A stretch of DNA of 5,193 nt from FEN-1297 sp046704255. GTDB lineage: Bacteria > Bacteroidota > Ignavibacteria > Ignavibacteriales > Ignavibacteriaceae. Below the pieces are notes generated by a model. The model saw only the letters and a program-made list of their open reading frames with translations, ran no database searches and was not told the origin of the DNA. The stretch spans positions 1-5,193 of the forward strand of contig JBJKSH010000187.1 of NCBI GenBank assembly GCA_046704255.1, given 5' to 3'. The first letter of the stretch is position 1, and each line of letters starts with the position of its first letter. Position numbers and translations under genes: made by a program. Below, one piece after another: positions 1 to 4,988 of the stretch.

Positions 1-11
1 TATATACTTTC

Positions 12-52
12 AAAAAACGGCATCCATGAATTTTTATCGGTGCCGTTTTTTT
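12..52 (+). terminator. Intrinsic terminator of an upstream gene
   Basis: CGGCATC (18-24) pairs with GGTGCCG (39-45) with one G-U wobble. The stem is lengthened by the A-run 12-17 pairing with the T-run 46-51. The loop is about 14 nt and the right arm runs into seven T (46-52). This is the classic Rho-independent layout. It ends a plus-strand gene lying before the window. The A-run on the left means it could also work on the minus strand. Confidence 0.8.
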
Positions 53-213
53 GTTTAATTATTGTGTCAACAGAATAATTTTTTTAATAGAAAAAAATAT
101 CCGCCTTCATTTTAAGTAAATATATTCTGAAGCTTAAATTGCAAAACCTCGTTTTTAAGATTTTAAATAAAGATGTTTGAAATTTCCGGACGACAATTGG
201 AGATATAGTAAAA

Positions 214-222
214 TGGTATAAT
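214..222 (+). promoter_or_regulatory. Candidate extended -10 promoter (TGGTATAAT)
   Basis: A perfect TATAAT at 217-222 is preceded by TG at the extended -10 position (TGN-TATAAT). No good -35 is present, but extended -10 promoters can work without one. Predicted transcription would start near 229 and meet the hairpin plus T-run at 280-325, giving an RNA of roughly 95 nt. In DNA this AT-rich, chance matches are common. Confidence 0.35.
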
Positions 223-279
223 CAATTCATCATAAAATCTTACATATATTTTAACAAGTAATTGCAAATTGATTATTGA

Positions 280-325
280 ACATTGAGCATTTAGAATTTT
301 CAGTGCTCAATGTATCATATTTTTT
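280..325 (+). terminator. Hairpin followed by T6, possible terminator
   Basis: ACATTGAGCA (280-289) is perfectly complementary to TGCTCAATGT (304-313), with a 14-nt loop that can close further by two pairs. Six T follow at 320-325, after a 6-nt gap. That gap is longer than in a standard terminator, although TGAT (270-273) can pair with ATCA (314-317) across a bulge and bring the T-run close. No protein gene precedes it, so if real it ends a small RNA. It may instead be just a palindromic intergenic repeat. Confidence 0.4.
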
Positions 326-439
326 AGTTATTGCCTGTCCGGTATAAGGTATATCTATGCAGCTATAAACCAAGCAATTCAAAACCAAATATTATTTAAA
401 TGACTGACTCTCCGTGTTGGGTAATTAGGAAAATTTTAT

Positions 440-468
440 TTGACAATAAACTTACATTTTAATAGGTT
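440..468 (+). promoter_or_regulatory. Weak sigma-70-like promoter candidate
   Basis: A perfect TTGACA (440-445) is followed 17 bp later by TAGGTT (463-468), a poor -10 with 3 of 6 matches. It lies about 50 bp before the terminator-like hairpin at 516-539. The -35 is good but the -10 is not, so this is only a candidate. Confidence 0.2.
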
Positions 469-515
469 AATGACTGGCTTTGATGAAAAATGATTTTTCT
501 TATCTATGAATTAGC

Positions 516-539
516 AAATCCGGGAAATGCCGGATTTTT
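516..539 (+). terminator. Compact terminator-like hairpin
   Basis: AAATCCGG (516-523) pairs perfectly with CCGGATTT (530-537) around a 6-nt loop (GAAATG), and the right arm ends in five T (535-539). The shape fits an intrinsic terminator. The stem has only four G-C pairs and the T-run is partly used in the stem. No open reading frame precedes it, so its transcript is unknown. Confidence 0.45.
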
Positions 540-588
540 ATGAGTCTGCATTTTGTAATTGAGAGGTTGTTATAGCTAAAAGTTCAAT

Positions 589-609
589 TTGATCAGCAGG
601 TCTGATCAA
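589..609. repeat. 8-bp dyad, possible operator upstream of the Yip1-family gene
   Basis: TTGATCAG (589-596) and CTGATCAA (602-609) form a perfect inverted repeat around a 5-bp spacer. It lies 82 bp before the start at 692, and no T-run follows it, so a DNA-binding site is more likely than a terminator. The half-sites recall FNR-type boxes, but the spacing is wrong for that family. No regulator is assigned. Confidence 0.35.
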
Positions 610-691
610 TTCCAATTGCACATTTCATATTATTTGAAAAAATAAGTAAATATTAATTACCATCTATTACTATAAAAGAAGGAGTAATAAT

Positions 692-1285
692 ATGAACCTT
701 GTAGAACGTGCAAAAAACATTATCCTTTCACCTAAAACAGAGTGGTCCGCAATTGCTTCTGAAGAGCCGAATATCCGGGAAATAATGACAGGTTATGTAT
801 TACCTCTGGCTCTAATTCCGGCTATTGCAAGTATTATAGGATGGGGAGTGCTTGGTTCCGGTTTAATAAGATCTTTTTCATGGGGAATTGCTATGGGGCT
901 TGTTCAATTCGTTTCCGCATTTCTAACGGTTTATCTTACCGCTTTGGTAATTAACGGGCTATCGACTAATTTTAGTTCCGAAAAAAATATGGGTAAAGCA
1001 ATACAACTTGTTGCATATTCTTTTACACCTGCATGGGTTGGAGGCATTTTAAATATTATTCCTTTCCTAAGCTGGTTAGGATCTCTATTCGGATTATACG
1101 GGCTTTATTTAATGTACCTGGGATTGCCACACACAATGAAAACTCCTTCCGATAAGACTGTAATTTATCTAATTGTTTCTATAGTAGTTTTAATTGTTGT
1201 TTACTTTATTATCGGTGCAATACTTTCGGCAATCTTTTTATCAATTTTCGGGCTTAGTATGATGGGCATGAGAGCTGTTGGTTAA
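692..1285 (+). CDS. Yip1-family multispanning membrane protein
   Basis: This 197-aa protein matches the general layout of bacterial Yip1/YIP1-family proteins. It has a short cytoplasmic N-terminus with the family-typical SPKTEW motif (13-18), followed by about five hydrophobic segments (roughly 31-55, 64-90, 105-125, 128-147 and 156-188). The stretch around 109-116 (YSFTPAWV) and the GLPHTMK turn (144-150) are also typical. It is expected in the inner membrane. Eukaryotic relatives act in vesicle traffic, but the bacterial members have no settled role and none is claimed here. The ATG at 692 is backed by AAGGAG at 679-684 with a 7-nt spacer, and the length is normal for the family. It stands alone, with a gene-free region before it and the helix-turn-helix gene 65 bp after. 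The AT-only palindrome across its stop is not a good terminator. A weak promoter (TTGAAA 634-639, TACCAT 658-663) may drive it. Confidence 0.82.
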   Translation: MNLVERAKNIILSPKTEWSAIASEEPNIREIMTGYVLPLALIPAIASIIGWGVLGSGLIRSFSWGIAMGLVQFVSAFLTVYLTALVINGLSTNFSSEKNMGKAIQLVAYSFTPAWVGGILNIIPFLSWLGSLFGLYGLYLMYLGLPHTMKTPSDKTVIYLIVSIVVLIVVYFIIGAILSAIFLSIFGLSMMGMRAVG

Positions 1286-1350
1286 AATATATTTTATTCG
1301 TTAAATTTTCGGGGGTTAGTCAAATTTTTTTGTAAACAAAGGTAACCTGA

Positions 1351-1560
1351 ATGAAAAAATTTTTTAGTGTGCTTGAGGTTGCCAATTTATTAAAAATAAG
1401 CCGCTCATCGGTTTTATATAATATAAGAAACGGTAAGCTTAAAGCATTTCGGGTAGGTAAAATTTATATAATTTCCGAAGAAGACTTTGGTGATTTTTTA
1501 AAAAATCACAGGGTAAGAAAAACCAACAAGCGGCAAAACCAAACATCCCTGGAGTTTTAG
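1351..1560 (+). CDS. Small excisionase-type (MerR-like) helix-turn-helix protein
   Basis: This 69-aa protein consists almost entirely of one DNA-binding domain of the excisionase/HTH_17 type. The first helix, SVLEVANLLKI (6-16), leads into the recognition helix SRSSVLYNIRNGKL (17-30). A wing, KAFRVGKIYIIS (31-42), and a final helix, EEDFGDFLKNH (43-53), follow. A basic tail (54-65) could add DNA contacts. Proteins of this family act as excisionases, small regulators or accessory proteins of mobile elements; the sequence alone does not tell which. The ATG at 1351 has AAAGG (1338-1342) at 8 nt. No integrase or transposase gene is in the window, but IS-end-like repeats lie just after it (1567-1620) and a matching inverted heptamer just before (1310-1316). 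It is therefore either a stand-alone regulator or cargo/remnant of a mobile element. No clear terminator follows. Confidence 0.8.
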   Translation: MKKFFSVLEVANLLKISRSSVLYNIRNGKLKAFRVGKIYIISEEDFGDFLKNHRVRKTNKRQNQTSLEF

Positions 1561-1566
1561 GATGCG

Positions 1567-1613
1567 TAGCGGATAACCATCCTTGTGCATTTTATCATTA
1601 GCGGACATTTTCC
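1567..1613 (+). repeat. Imperfect direct repeats resembling IS ends (TAGCGGA...TCC)
   Basis: TAGCGGATAACCATCC (1567-1582) and TAGCGGACATTTTCC (1599-1613) share the seven-base core TAGCGGA and the ending TCC, and start 32 bp apart. The second copy runs into ACCCCCG. Repeated short sequences of this style occur at the ends of IS21-family insertion sequences, and the GCGGACATTTTCC wording resembles such ends from memory. No transposase is present, so at most this is a remnant or a solo end. A small hairpin, AGGATG/CATCCT (1559-1564/1578-1583), overlaps the first copy and the preceding stop codon. Confidence 0.3.
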
Positions 1614-1892
1614 ACCCCCGTTTTTGAAACTTTTTTAAGCTTTTGGAATATAATATTAAATAAAGCTCTATAACATTGAACCTTTTGACATAATTAAATG
1701 TCTAATCTTTTAGTAATAATGACATTAGTCACAAAATTTTGGATATTTAACCAAAATAGTTTTATACTGTTTTTGTTCAGATAGGATGAACTTATTCACC
1801 CCTTCGGGATAAAAAATATTTAGATTTTTATTTTTGACTTATAATTTTAGAAAATTTTTACTTATATTTGTTATTTGCAAAAATTTCACAAT

Positions 1893-1907
1893 TATCCTTT
1901 AAGGATA
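1893..1907 (+). repeat. 15-bp palindrome in the sigma factor leader
   Basis: TATCCTTTAAGGATA is a perfect palindrome around a central T, 39 nt before the TTG start. In RNA the arms are too close to fold tightly, so it may be a protein-binding site. Its TCCTT arm (1895-1899) is also complementary to the AAGGA of the sigma gene's ribosome binding site (1931-1935). Confidence 0.4.
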
Positions 1908-1930
1908 TTTTAAGCAATTTAATTAACATT

Positions 1931-1936
1931 AAGGAG
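1931..1936 (+). promoter_or_regulatory. Ribosome binding site fixing the TTG start of the sigma factor
   Basis: AAGGAG lies 10 nt before TTG 1947. In the same frame a TAA stop occurs at 1938-1940, and only GTA and AAA lie between it and the TTG. TTG is therefore the only possible start near the conserved N-terminus. Confidence 0.8.
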
Positions 1937-1946
1937 TTAAGTAAAA

Positions 1947-2804
1947 TTGAAAATAACTAAGCAATTTACAAACCGCGAAAGTAAGTCATTAGATCAGTAT
2001 TTGTTAGAGATCGGAAAAGTTGACTTAATAACTCCGGAACAGGAAATTGAATTGGCTAAACGCATTAAAAAAGGAGACCGTTTGGCTCTGGAAGCATTAA
2101 CCAAAGCCAACCTCCGTTTTGTTGTAAGCGTTGCAAAACAATTTCAAAACCAGGGCCTTTCCCTTGGAGACTTAATAAACGAAGGAAATCTTGGGCTTAT
2201 TAAAGCAGCCGAGAGATTTGATGAAACCAGAGGTTTTAAATTTATTTCTTATGCAGTATGGTGGATTAGGCAGTCTATTATGCAAGCCATTGCAGAACAA
2301 TCCAGAATGGTAAGATTGCCGCTGAACCGCGTAGGTACTTTAAATAAATTAGGTAAAGCTTACTCAAAGCTTGAACAGGAATATGAAAGAAAACCAAGTG
2401 CAACGGAACTTGCCGAAGAACTTGATATGAAAGCAGAAGAAGTAAGTGATACACTTCAGTTATATGGCAGGCATGTTTCCATGGATGCGCCGTTTTCCGG
2501 TGACGATGATAAGAATAGTTTAATAGATGTTTTACCGAACGATCAGCAGCCGGCTCCCGATGTTAAATTAATGCAGGAATCTCTAAAAGCCGAAGTAGAA
2601 AGTGTTTTATCTACGCTAAGCGAAAGAGAAGCCAGCGTGTTAAGGCTTTACTTTGGTATTAACAGCGAACACTCTGCAACTTTGGAAGAAATTGGTGAAA
2701 GATTTAATTTAACCAGGGAAAGGGTAAGACAAATTAAAGAGAAAGCGCTGCGTTCTTTAAGGCATCCTTCCAGAAGTCAAAACCTAAAGGCATATTTAGG
2801 ATAA
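1947..2804 (+). CDS. rpoD: Primary RNA polymerase sigma factor (RpoD/SigA type)
   Basis: A sigma-70 family factor that directs RNA polymerase core to housekeeping promoters. Domains in order are region 1.2 (about 13-45, SLDQYLLEIG), region 2 (about 50-118, with GDLINEGNLGLIKAAERFD and the -10-reading, melting segment FKFISYAVWWIRQSI at 97-111), region 3 (about 127-205) and region 4 (about 217-280). Region 4 carries the -35-binding helix-turn-helix TLEEIGERFNLTRERVRQIK (245-264). All core motifs are intact. At 285 aa it lacks region 1.1, as do the primary sigma factors of Bacteroidota and relatives, whose N-terminus (KITK..TNRES.SLD.YL.EIG) it matches. Genomes of this group may hold paralogues, so 'primary' is inferred from motif quality. 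Translation starts at TTG, the only possible start after the in-frame TAA at 1938; this may hold down its expression. The gene stands alone and is followed by the hairpin at 2814-2846. Confidence 0.93.
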   Translation: MKITKQFTNRESKSLDQYLLEIGKVDLITPEQEIELAKRIKKGDRLALEALTKANLRFVVSVAKQFQNQGLSLGDLINEGNLGLIKAAERFDETRGFKFISYAVWWIRQSIMQAIAEQSRMVRLPLNRVGTLNKLGKAYSKLEQEYERKPSATELAEELDMKAEEVSDTLQLYGRHVSMDAPFSGDDDKNSLIDVLPNDQQPAPDVKLMQESLKAEVESVLSTLSEREASVLRLYFGINSEHSATLEEIGERFNLTRERVRQIKEKALRSLRHPSRSQNLKAYLG

Positions 2805-2813
2805 ACATTTTAA

Positions 2814-2846
2814 GATATCCCATCCCGGAATAAGAGATGGGATATC
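2814..2846. terminator. Shared hairpin between convergent genes
   Basis: GATATCCCATC (2814-2824) and GATGGGATATC (2836-2846) form a perfect 11-bp stem with an 11-nt loop. It starts 10 nt after the sigma stop and 20 nt beyond the stop of the minus-strand gene, the usual place for a bidirectional terminator. No strong T-run follows on either strand, so termination may be weak, or the hairpin may mainly protect 3' ends. Confidence 0.6.
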
Positions 2847-2865
2847 ATCATATCTAAGAAATATT

Positions 2866-3585
2866 TTATGATAAGTTTTTTAATCCATCTTCATCAAGGC
2901 CGTAATTCTTAAACAACTCATAATATTTTTTTGCAACAAGCCCTCTTGTATTTTCCAGTTCCTCAACAAATTTTTTTAATGCCATATCGCCGCCAAAAGT
3001 AAAGTAATAATCGGTAAGCATTTGAATATATTTCTTTGTCAGTTCGGAAATAATATCAAAAGCGCGTGAAGTATTTCCGTCTAGTGTGCTCAAATTTCTT
3101 TCTTCATCCGGCCTTATAACATCTTCTTCATCCAGTAAAGAATAATCGTCAACTTTATCTTCAAGTTCTTTTAACATTGCCCAGTTTGTAGCAAGCTGAA
3201 ATAAAAGGTCTAAAACATCGCCTAATCTTTTTTCGCGGGTAGTAATAAATTTTTTTCTAGCTTCTTCTTTTACAACCGAATCTTTAGCTTCGATTTCCAG
3301 TTTATTAAGTAAGTGTAGCAAGTTGATGTCTGCCTTTGTCTTTTCTGCAATTGCACGAAACTTAAATAAAATCCTTTCGTCAAAGGCAATTTCTACGTCG
3401 CTGTATATTCCATTTTCTTCAAGGAGTGAAATAATTTCATCTTTCTTGCCGGGAAGTTTTCTTTCAAGATATTCTTCAGTAAAATTGAAGTTATTATAAA
3501 TATCCGATTTCTCATCAATCATACTGGCAAGGTAAGATTTTAACTTAAGTAAAGTTAAAAATAAATTACTTTTTTCAATGCTCAT
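2866..3585 (-). CDS. Unrecognised acidic, helical 239-aa protein
   Basis: I do not recognise a family. The protein has no signal peptide and no membrane span, so it is probably cytoplasmic. It is rich in Glu, Asp, Lys and Leu and looks almost fully helical, with charged amphipathic stretches at about 70-112, 114-145 and 172-225. A strongly acidic linker (141-162, with DEEDVIRPDEE) divides the two halves. There is no Cys and no obvious catalytic or metal-binding motif, so a structural or protein-binding role is more plausible than an enzyme. The ATG at 3585 has no Shine-Dalgarno sequence (ACCGGTAAAAA precedes it), but the reading frame is long and codon use matches its neighbours. It converges on the sigma factor gene and is divergent from the transglycosylase. 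Its position beside the sigma gene does not prove a link, although binding to sigma cannot be excluded. Confidence 0.75.
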   Translation of the reverse strand: MSIEKSNLFLTLLKLKSYLASMIDEKSDIYNNFNFTEEYLERKLPGKKDEIISLLEENGIYSDVEIAFDERILFKFRAIAEKTKADINLLHLLNKLEIEAKDSVVKEEARKKFITTREKRLGDVLDLLFQLATNWAMLKELEDKVDDYSLLDEEDVIRPDEERNLSTLDGNTSRAFDIISELTKKYIQMLTDYYFTFGGDMALKKFVEELENTRGLVAKKYYELFKNYGLDEDGLKNLS

Positions 3586-3610
3586 TTTTTACCGGTGTAA
3601 TATTATTTAT

Positions 3611-3639
3611 ATTATAAACAAATACGGATTTTATAAAAA
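3611..3639 (-). promoter_or_regulatory. Candidate promoter of the minus-strand 239-aa gene
   Basis: On the minus strand a perfect TATAAT (3616 down to 3611) has TTTTTA 17 bp upstream (3639-3634), a weak -35. Transcription would begin near 3604, giving a leader of about 18 nt. The whole divergent gap 3586-3729 is very AT-rich, which makes chance matches likely. No equally good promoter is seen for the plus-strand transglycosylase. Confidence 0.35.
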
Positions 3640-3729
3640 ATTTCATTTAGAATTAAAACGTATAAAAATTATTCAGGTTTTTATTGATACTAATTTAGCT
3701 ATATTAAAAAATTAAAAAAAAGAATTTTA

Positions 3730-4713
3730 ATGGAGCAGAAAAATAAAAAAAAGAAATATGCCGGTTCCAATAGTTTTTATTTTTTAATTGGTTTTATACT
3801 TGGCATAATTATAATAACTATCTTCGGAATATACAACAGCACAAAGAATAATTCTTCGCCAAATGATCCCCAAATTTACCGTGAGGGAAATTCTATTAAC
3901 CCGGTTGCATTACCGGAAATACCGGATAAACTTAACTTTGCCGGTGAACGTGTGCCGCTGGAAAACTTTGAGGTGAAAGAAAGAATTCAGCGTGAGTTTC
4001 TAGTTAATACATATTGGTATTCTTCAACAATACTTGGACTGCAAAGGGCAAACAGGTGGTTCCCGGTTATCATTCCAATATTAAAGGAATATAAAATACC
4101 GGACGACTTTAAGTACATCCCAGTTATAGAAAGCGATCTGACCAATGCTGTTTCTCCGGCAGGGGCAGTAGGCTTTTGGCAAATTACGGAACCTATAGCA
4201 AAAAAGTACGGCTTGGAAGTTAATGACCAGGTTGATGAGAGATATAACGTAGTAAAGTCTACCGTTGCAGCCTGCAAATTCTTTTTAGATGCGTACGATA
4301 AATATAAAAGCTGGACACTAGCCGCTGCATCATTTAATATGGGAATGAACGGAATGGATAAGCAGCTTGAAAGACAAAAAGCACATAACTATTACAATCT
4401 TGTTTTAAGCAGTGAAACCTCAAGATATATTCCCCGCATAATAGCTGTTAAACAAATTTTTACCCATCCTAAAGAATACGGCTTTGATTTGAAAAAGTCC
4501 GACCTTTATCCACCTTTGAAAACTTACAGTGTTATGATTGATTCATCGGTTTCTGACTGGGCAGACTTTGCCATTGCCCGCGGAATTAATTATAAAATAC
4601 TAAAATATTACAACCCCTGGCTAAGAGATACTTTTCTAACAAATAATCTAAATAAAGTTTATGAAATTAAAATGCCGGATAAAGGCAGCATTGCCGTTAT
4701 TAAAGAAAATTAA
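3730..4713 (+). CDS. Membrane-anchored lytic transglycosylase, MltD-like (SLT domain)
   Basis: This enzyme is expected to cleave the MurNAc-GlcNAc bond of peptidoglycan with formation of 1,6-anhydro-MurNAc. A basic N-terminus (4-9) and one hydrophobic helix (16-35) look like an uncleaved anchor with the rest in the periplasm; there is no lipobox. A linker is followed by a family-1 SLT domain (about 108-240). Its catalytic Glu134 lies in PVIESDL, followed by SPAGAVGFWQI (142-152), SFNMG (201-205) and YIPRIIAV (233-240), all in the expected order. The C-terminal part (about 262-318, with INYKILKYYNPWLRD) resembles the region after the SLT domain in Bacteroidota MltD proteins. Full LysM repeats, present in E. 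coli MltD, are absent, so wall binding may be weaker. The ATG at 3730 has only a poor AAAGAA upstream. The gene is divergent from the 239-aa gene and stands alone. Activity is inferred from the intact motifs. Confidence 0.9.
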   Translation: MEQKNKKKKYAGSNSFYFLIGFILGIIIITIFGIYNSTKNNSSPNDPQIYREGNSINPVALPEIPDKLNFAGERVPLENFEVKERIQREFLVNTYWYSSTILGLQRANRWFPVIIPILKEYKIPDDFKYIPVIESDLTNAVSPAGAVGFWQITEPIAKKYGLEVNDQVDERYNVVKSTVAACKFFLDAYDKYKSWTLAAASFNMGMNGMDKQLERQKAHNYYNLVLSSETSRYIPRIIAVKQIFTHPKEYGFDLKKSDLYPPLKTYSVMIDSSVSDWADFAIARGINYKILKYYNPWLRDTFLTNNLNKVYEIKMPDKGSIAVIKEN

Positions 4714-4719
4714 GAATTC

Positions 4720-4756
4720 TTATCAAATTTCTAACTACTTATCAAAAATTTGATAA
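4720..4756. repeat. TTATCAAA half-sites: one direct copy plus a perfect 18-bp palindrome
   Basis: TTATCAAAAATTTGATAA (4739-4756) is a perfect palindrome with 8-bp arms. A further half-site, TTATCAAA, stands at 4720-4727, exactly 19 bp before the left arm. The right arm contains the -35 hexamer of the promoter at 4750-4778. The arrangement looks like a repressor or activator operator. No T-run follows directly, so a terminator for the transglycosylase gene is less likely. Confidence 0.5.
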
Positions 4757-4778
4757 CTGCCGGTGCTTCAAATATAAT
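4750..4778 (+). promoter_or_regulatory. Strong sigma-70-like promoter upstream of the lipoprotein gene
   Basis: TTGATA (4750-4755, 5 of 6 matches) and a perfect TATAAT (4773-4778) are separated by exactly 17 bp, the best promoter in the window. Transcription would start near 4785, leaving a leader of about 200 nt before the lipoprotein gene. The -35 lies inside the TTATCAAA palindrome, so regulation by a DNA-binding protein is likely. Confidence 0.6.
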
Positions 4779-4784
4779 TTTTTG

Positions 4785-4988
4785 CAATAATATTTATGTA
4801 TAATTTTACGGTCTTGAGCAGTTAAAAATTGATTTTTCAAATAAATTTCGGGGCATAATTTTTGTCTCAGGATTTATTACCAACCGGAATTTATTTATTG
4901 TTCAAGTGAAGGGCAGGGAAAGACAGGGGAGTTTTTTTATTAATTAGTTATTTACAAAATTAAATTTAAAATAAAGCGGGAGGCAATG
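4785..4988 (+). other. Long leader of the lipoprotein gene
   Basis: About 200 bp without a gene. It holds a perfect 14-bp A/T palindrome, AAAAATTGATTTTT (4824-4837), a weak second promoter (TTGATT 4829-4834, CATAAT 4854-4859, 19-bp spacer), and a purine-rich stretch at 4905-4930 with three G-runs followed by seven T (4932-4938). No known riboswitch was recognised. GGGAGG (4978-4983) is the ribosome binding site. Confidence 0.4.

Larger units (their letters stand above)
53..691. other. Gene-free stretch upstream of the Yip1-family gene
   Basis: About 640 bp of AT-rich DNA with no convincing protein gene; the plus-strand ATGs I followed stop within 21 codons. It holds an extended -10 promoter-like motif (214-222), a hairpin followed by T6 (280-325), a TTGACA-type promoter candidate (440-468), a compact terminator-like hairpin (516-539) and an 8-bp dyad (589-609), all listed separately. 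A near-repeat, AATGACTG-A/G-CT, occurs at 399-409 and 469-479. No tRNA or other known RNA family was recognised. Confidence 0.6.
1310..1620. repeat. Short inverted repeats flanking the helix-turn-helix gene
   Basis: CGGGGGT at 1310-1316 and its exact complement ACCCCCG at 1614-1620 bracket the small helix-turn-helix gene as a 311-bp unit. G/C runs of this length are rare in the surrounding AT-rich DNA. The match does not extend much beyond seven bases and no target-site duplication was found. A chance pairing, or a decayed non-autonomous element, are both possible. Confidence 0.25.
1561..1946 (+). promoter_or_regulatory. Leader and promoter region of the sigma factor gene
   Basis: This 386-bp gap has no open reading frame. 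Its 5' part holds the IS-end-like repeats. GACAT/ATGTC half-sites lie at 1687-1691, 1698-1702 and 1721-1725. The best sigma-70-like candidate is TGGATA (1740-1745) with TATACT (1763-1768) at a 17-bp spacing. A perfect TATAAT (1840-1845) lacks a proper -35, and TATATTTG (1863-1870) fits the Bacteroidota -7 motif TAnnTTTG, although the nearest TTTG upstream (1833-1836) is too far away at 26 bp. A small dyad, GTTCA/TGAAC (1775-1779/1787-1791), and CCCCTTCGGG (1799-1808) would lie in the leader if the first promoter is used. The true start site cannot be decided here. Confidence 0.4.

Noticed and set aside
400..462. 20-codon plus-strand open frame beginning MTDSPCW
   Set aside because: No ribosome binding site, no conserved look and far from any gene it could lead into; expected by chance.
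589..609. FNR-type box (TTGAT...ATCAA)
   Set aside because: The half-sites are 11 bp apart instead of the 4 bp required by FNR/CRP-type sites.
1284..1295. AAAATATATTTT palindrome after the Yip1-family gene as a terminator
   Set aside because: It has no G-C pairs and no loop, so it would not form a stable RNA hairpin.
1685..1690. Perfect TTGACA as -35 of the sigma gene
   Set aside because: No acceptable -10 occurs 16-18 bp downstream; the nearest TA-rich hexamers are at 20 bp or more.
3987..4277. 96-codon open frame on the minus strand
   Set aside because: It lies wholly inside the transglycosylase gene, opposite its SLT domain, has no ribosome binding site and resembles no protein family. 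It is a shadow frame.
4911..4929. G-quadruplex
   Set aside because: Only three G-runs of three or more are present; a canonical quadruplex needs four.
4986..4988. ATG 4986 as lipoprotein start
   Set aside because: Only 2 nt separate it from GGAGG; the adjacent in-frame ATG at 4989 has a workable 5-nt spacing.
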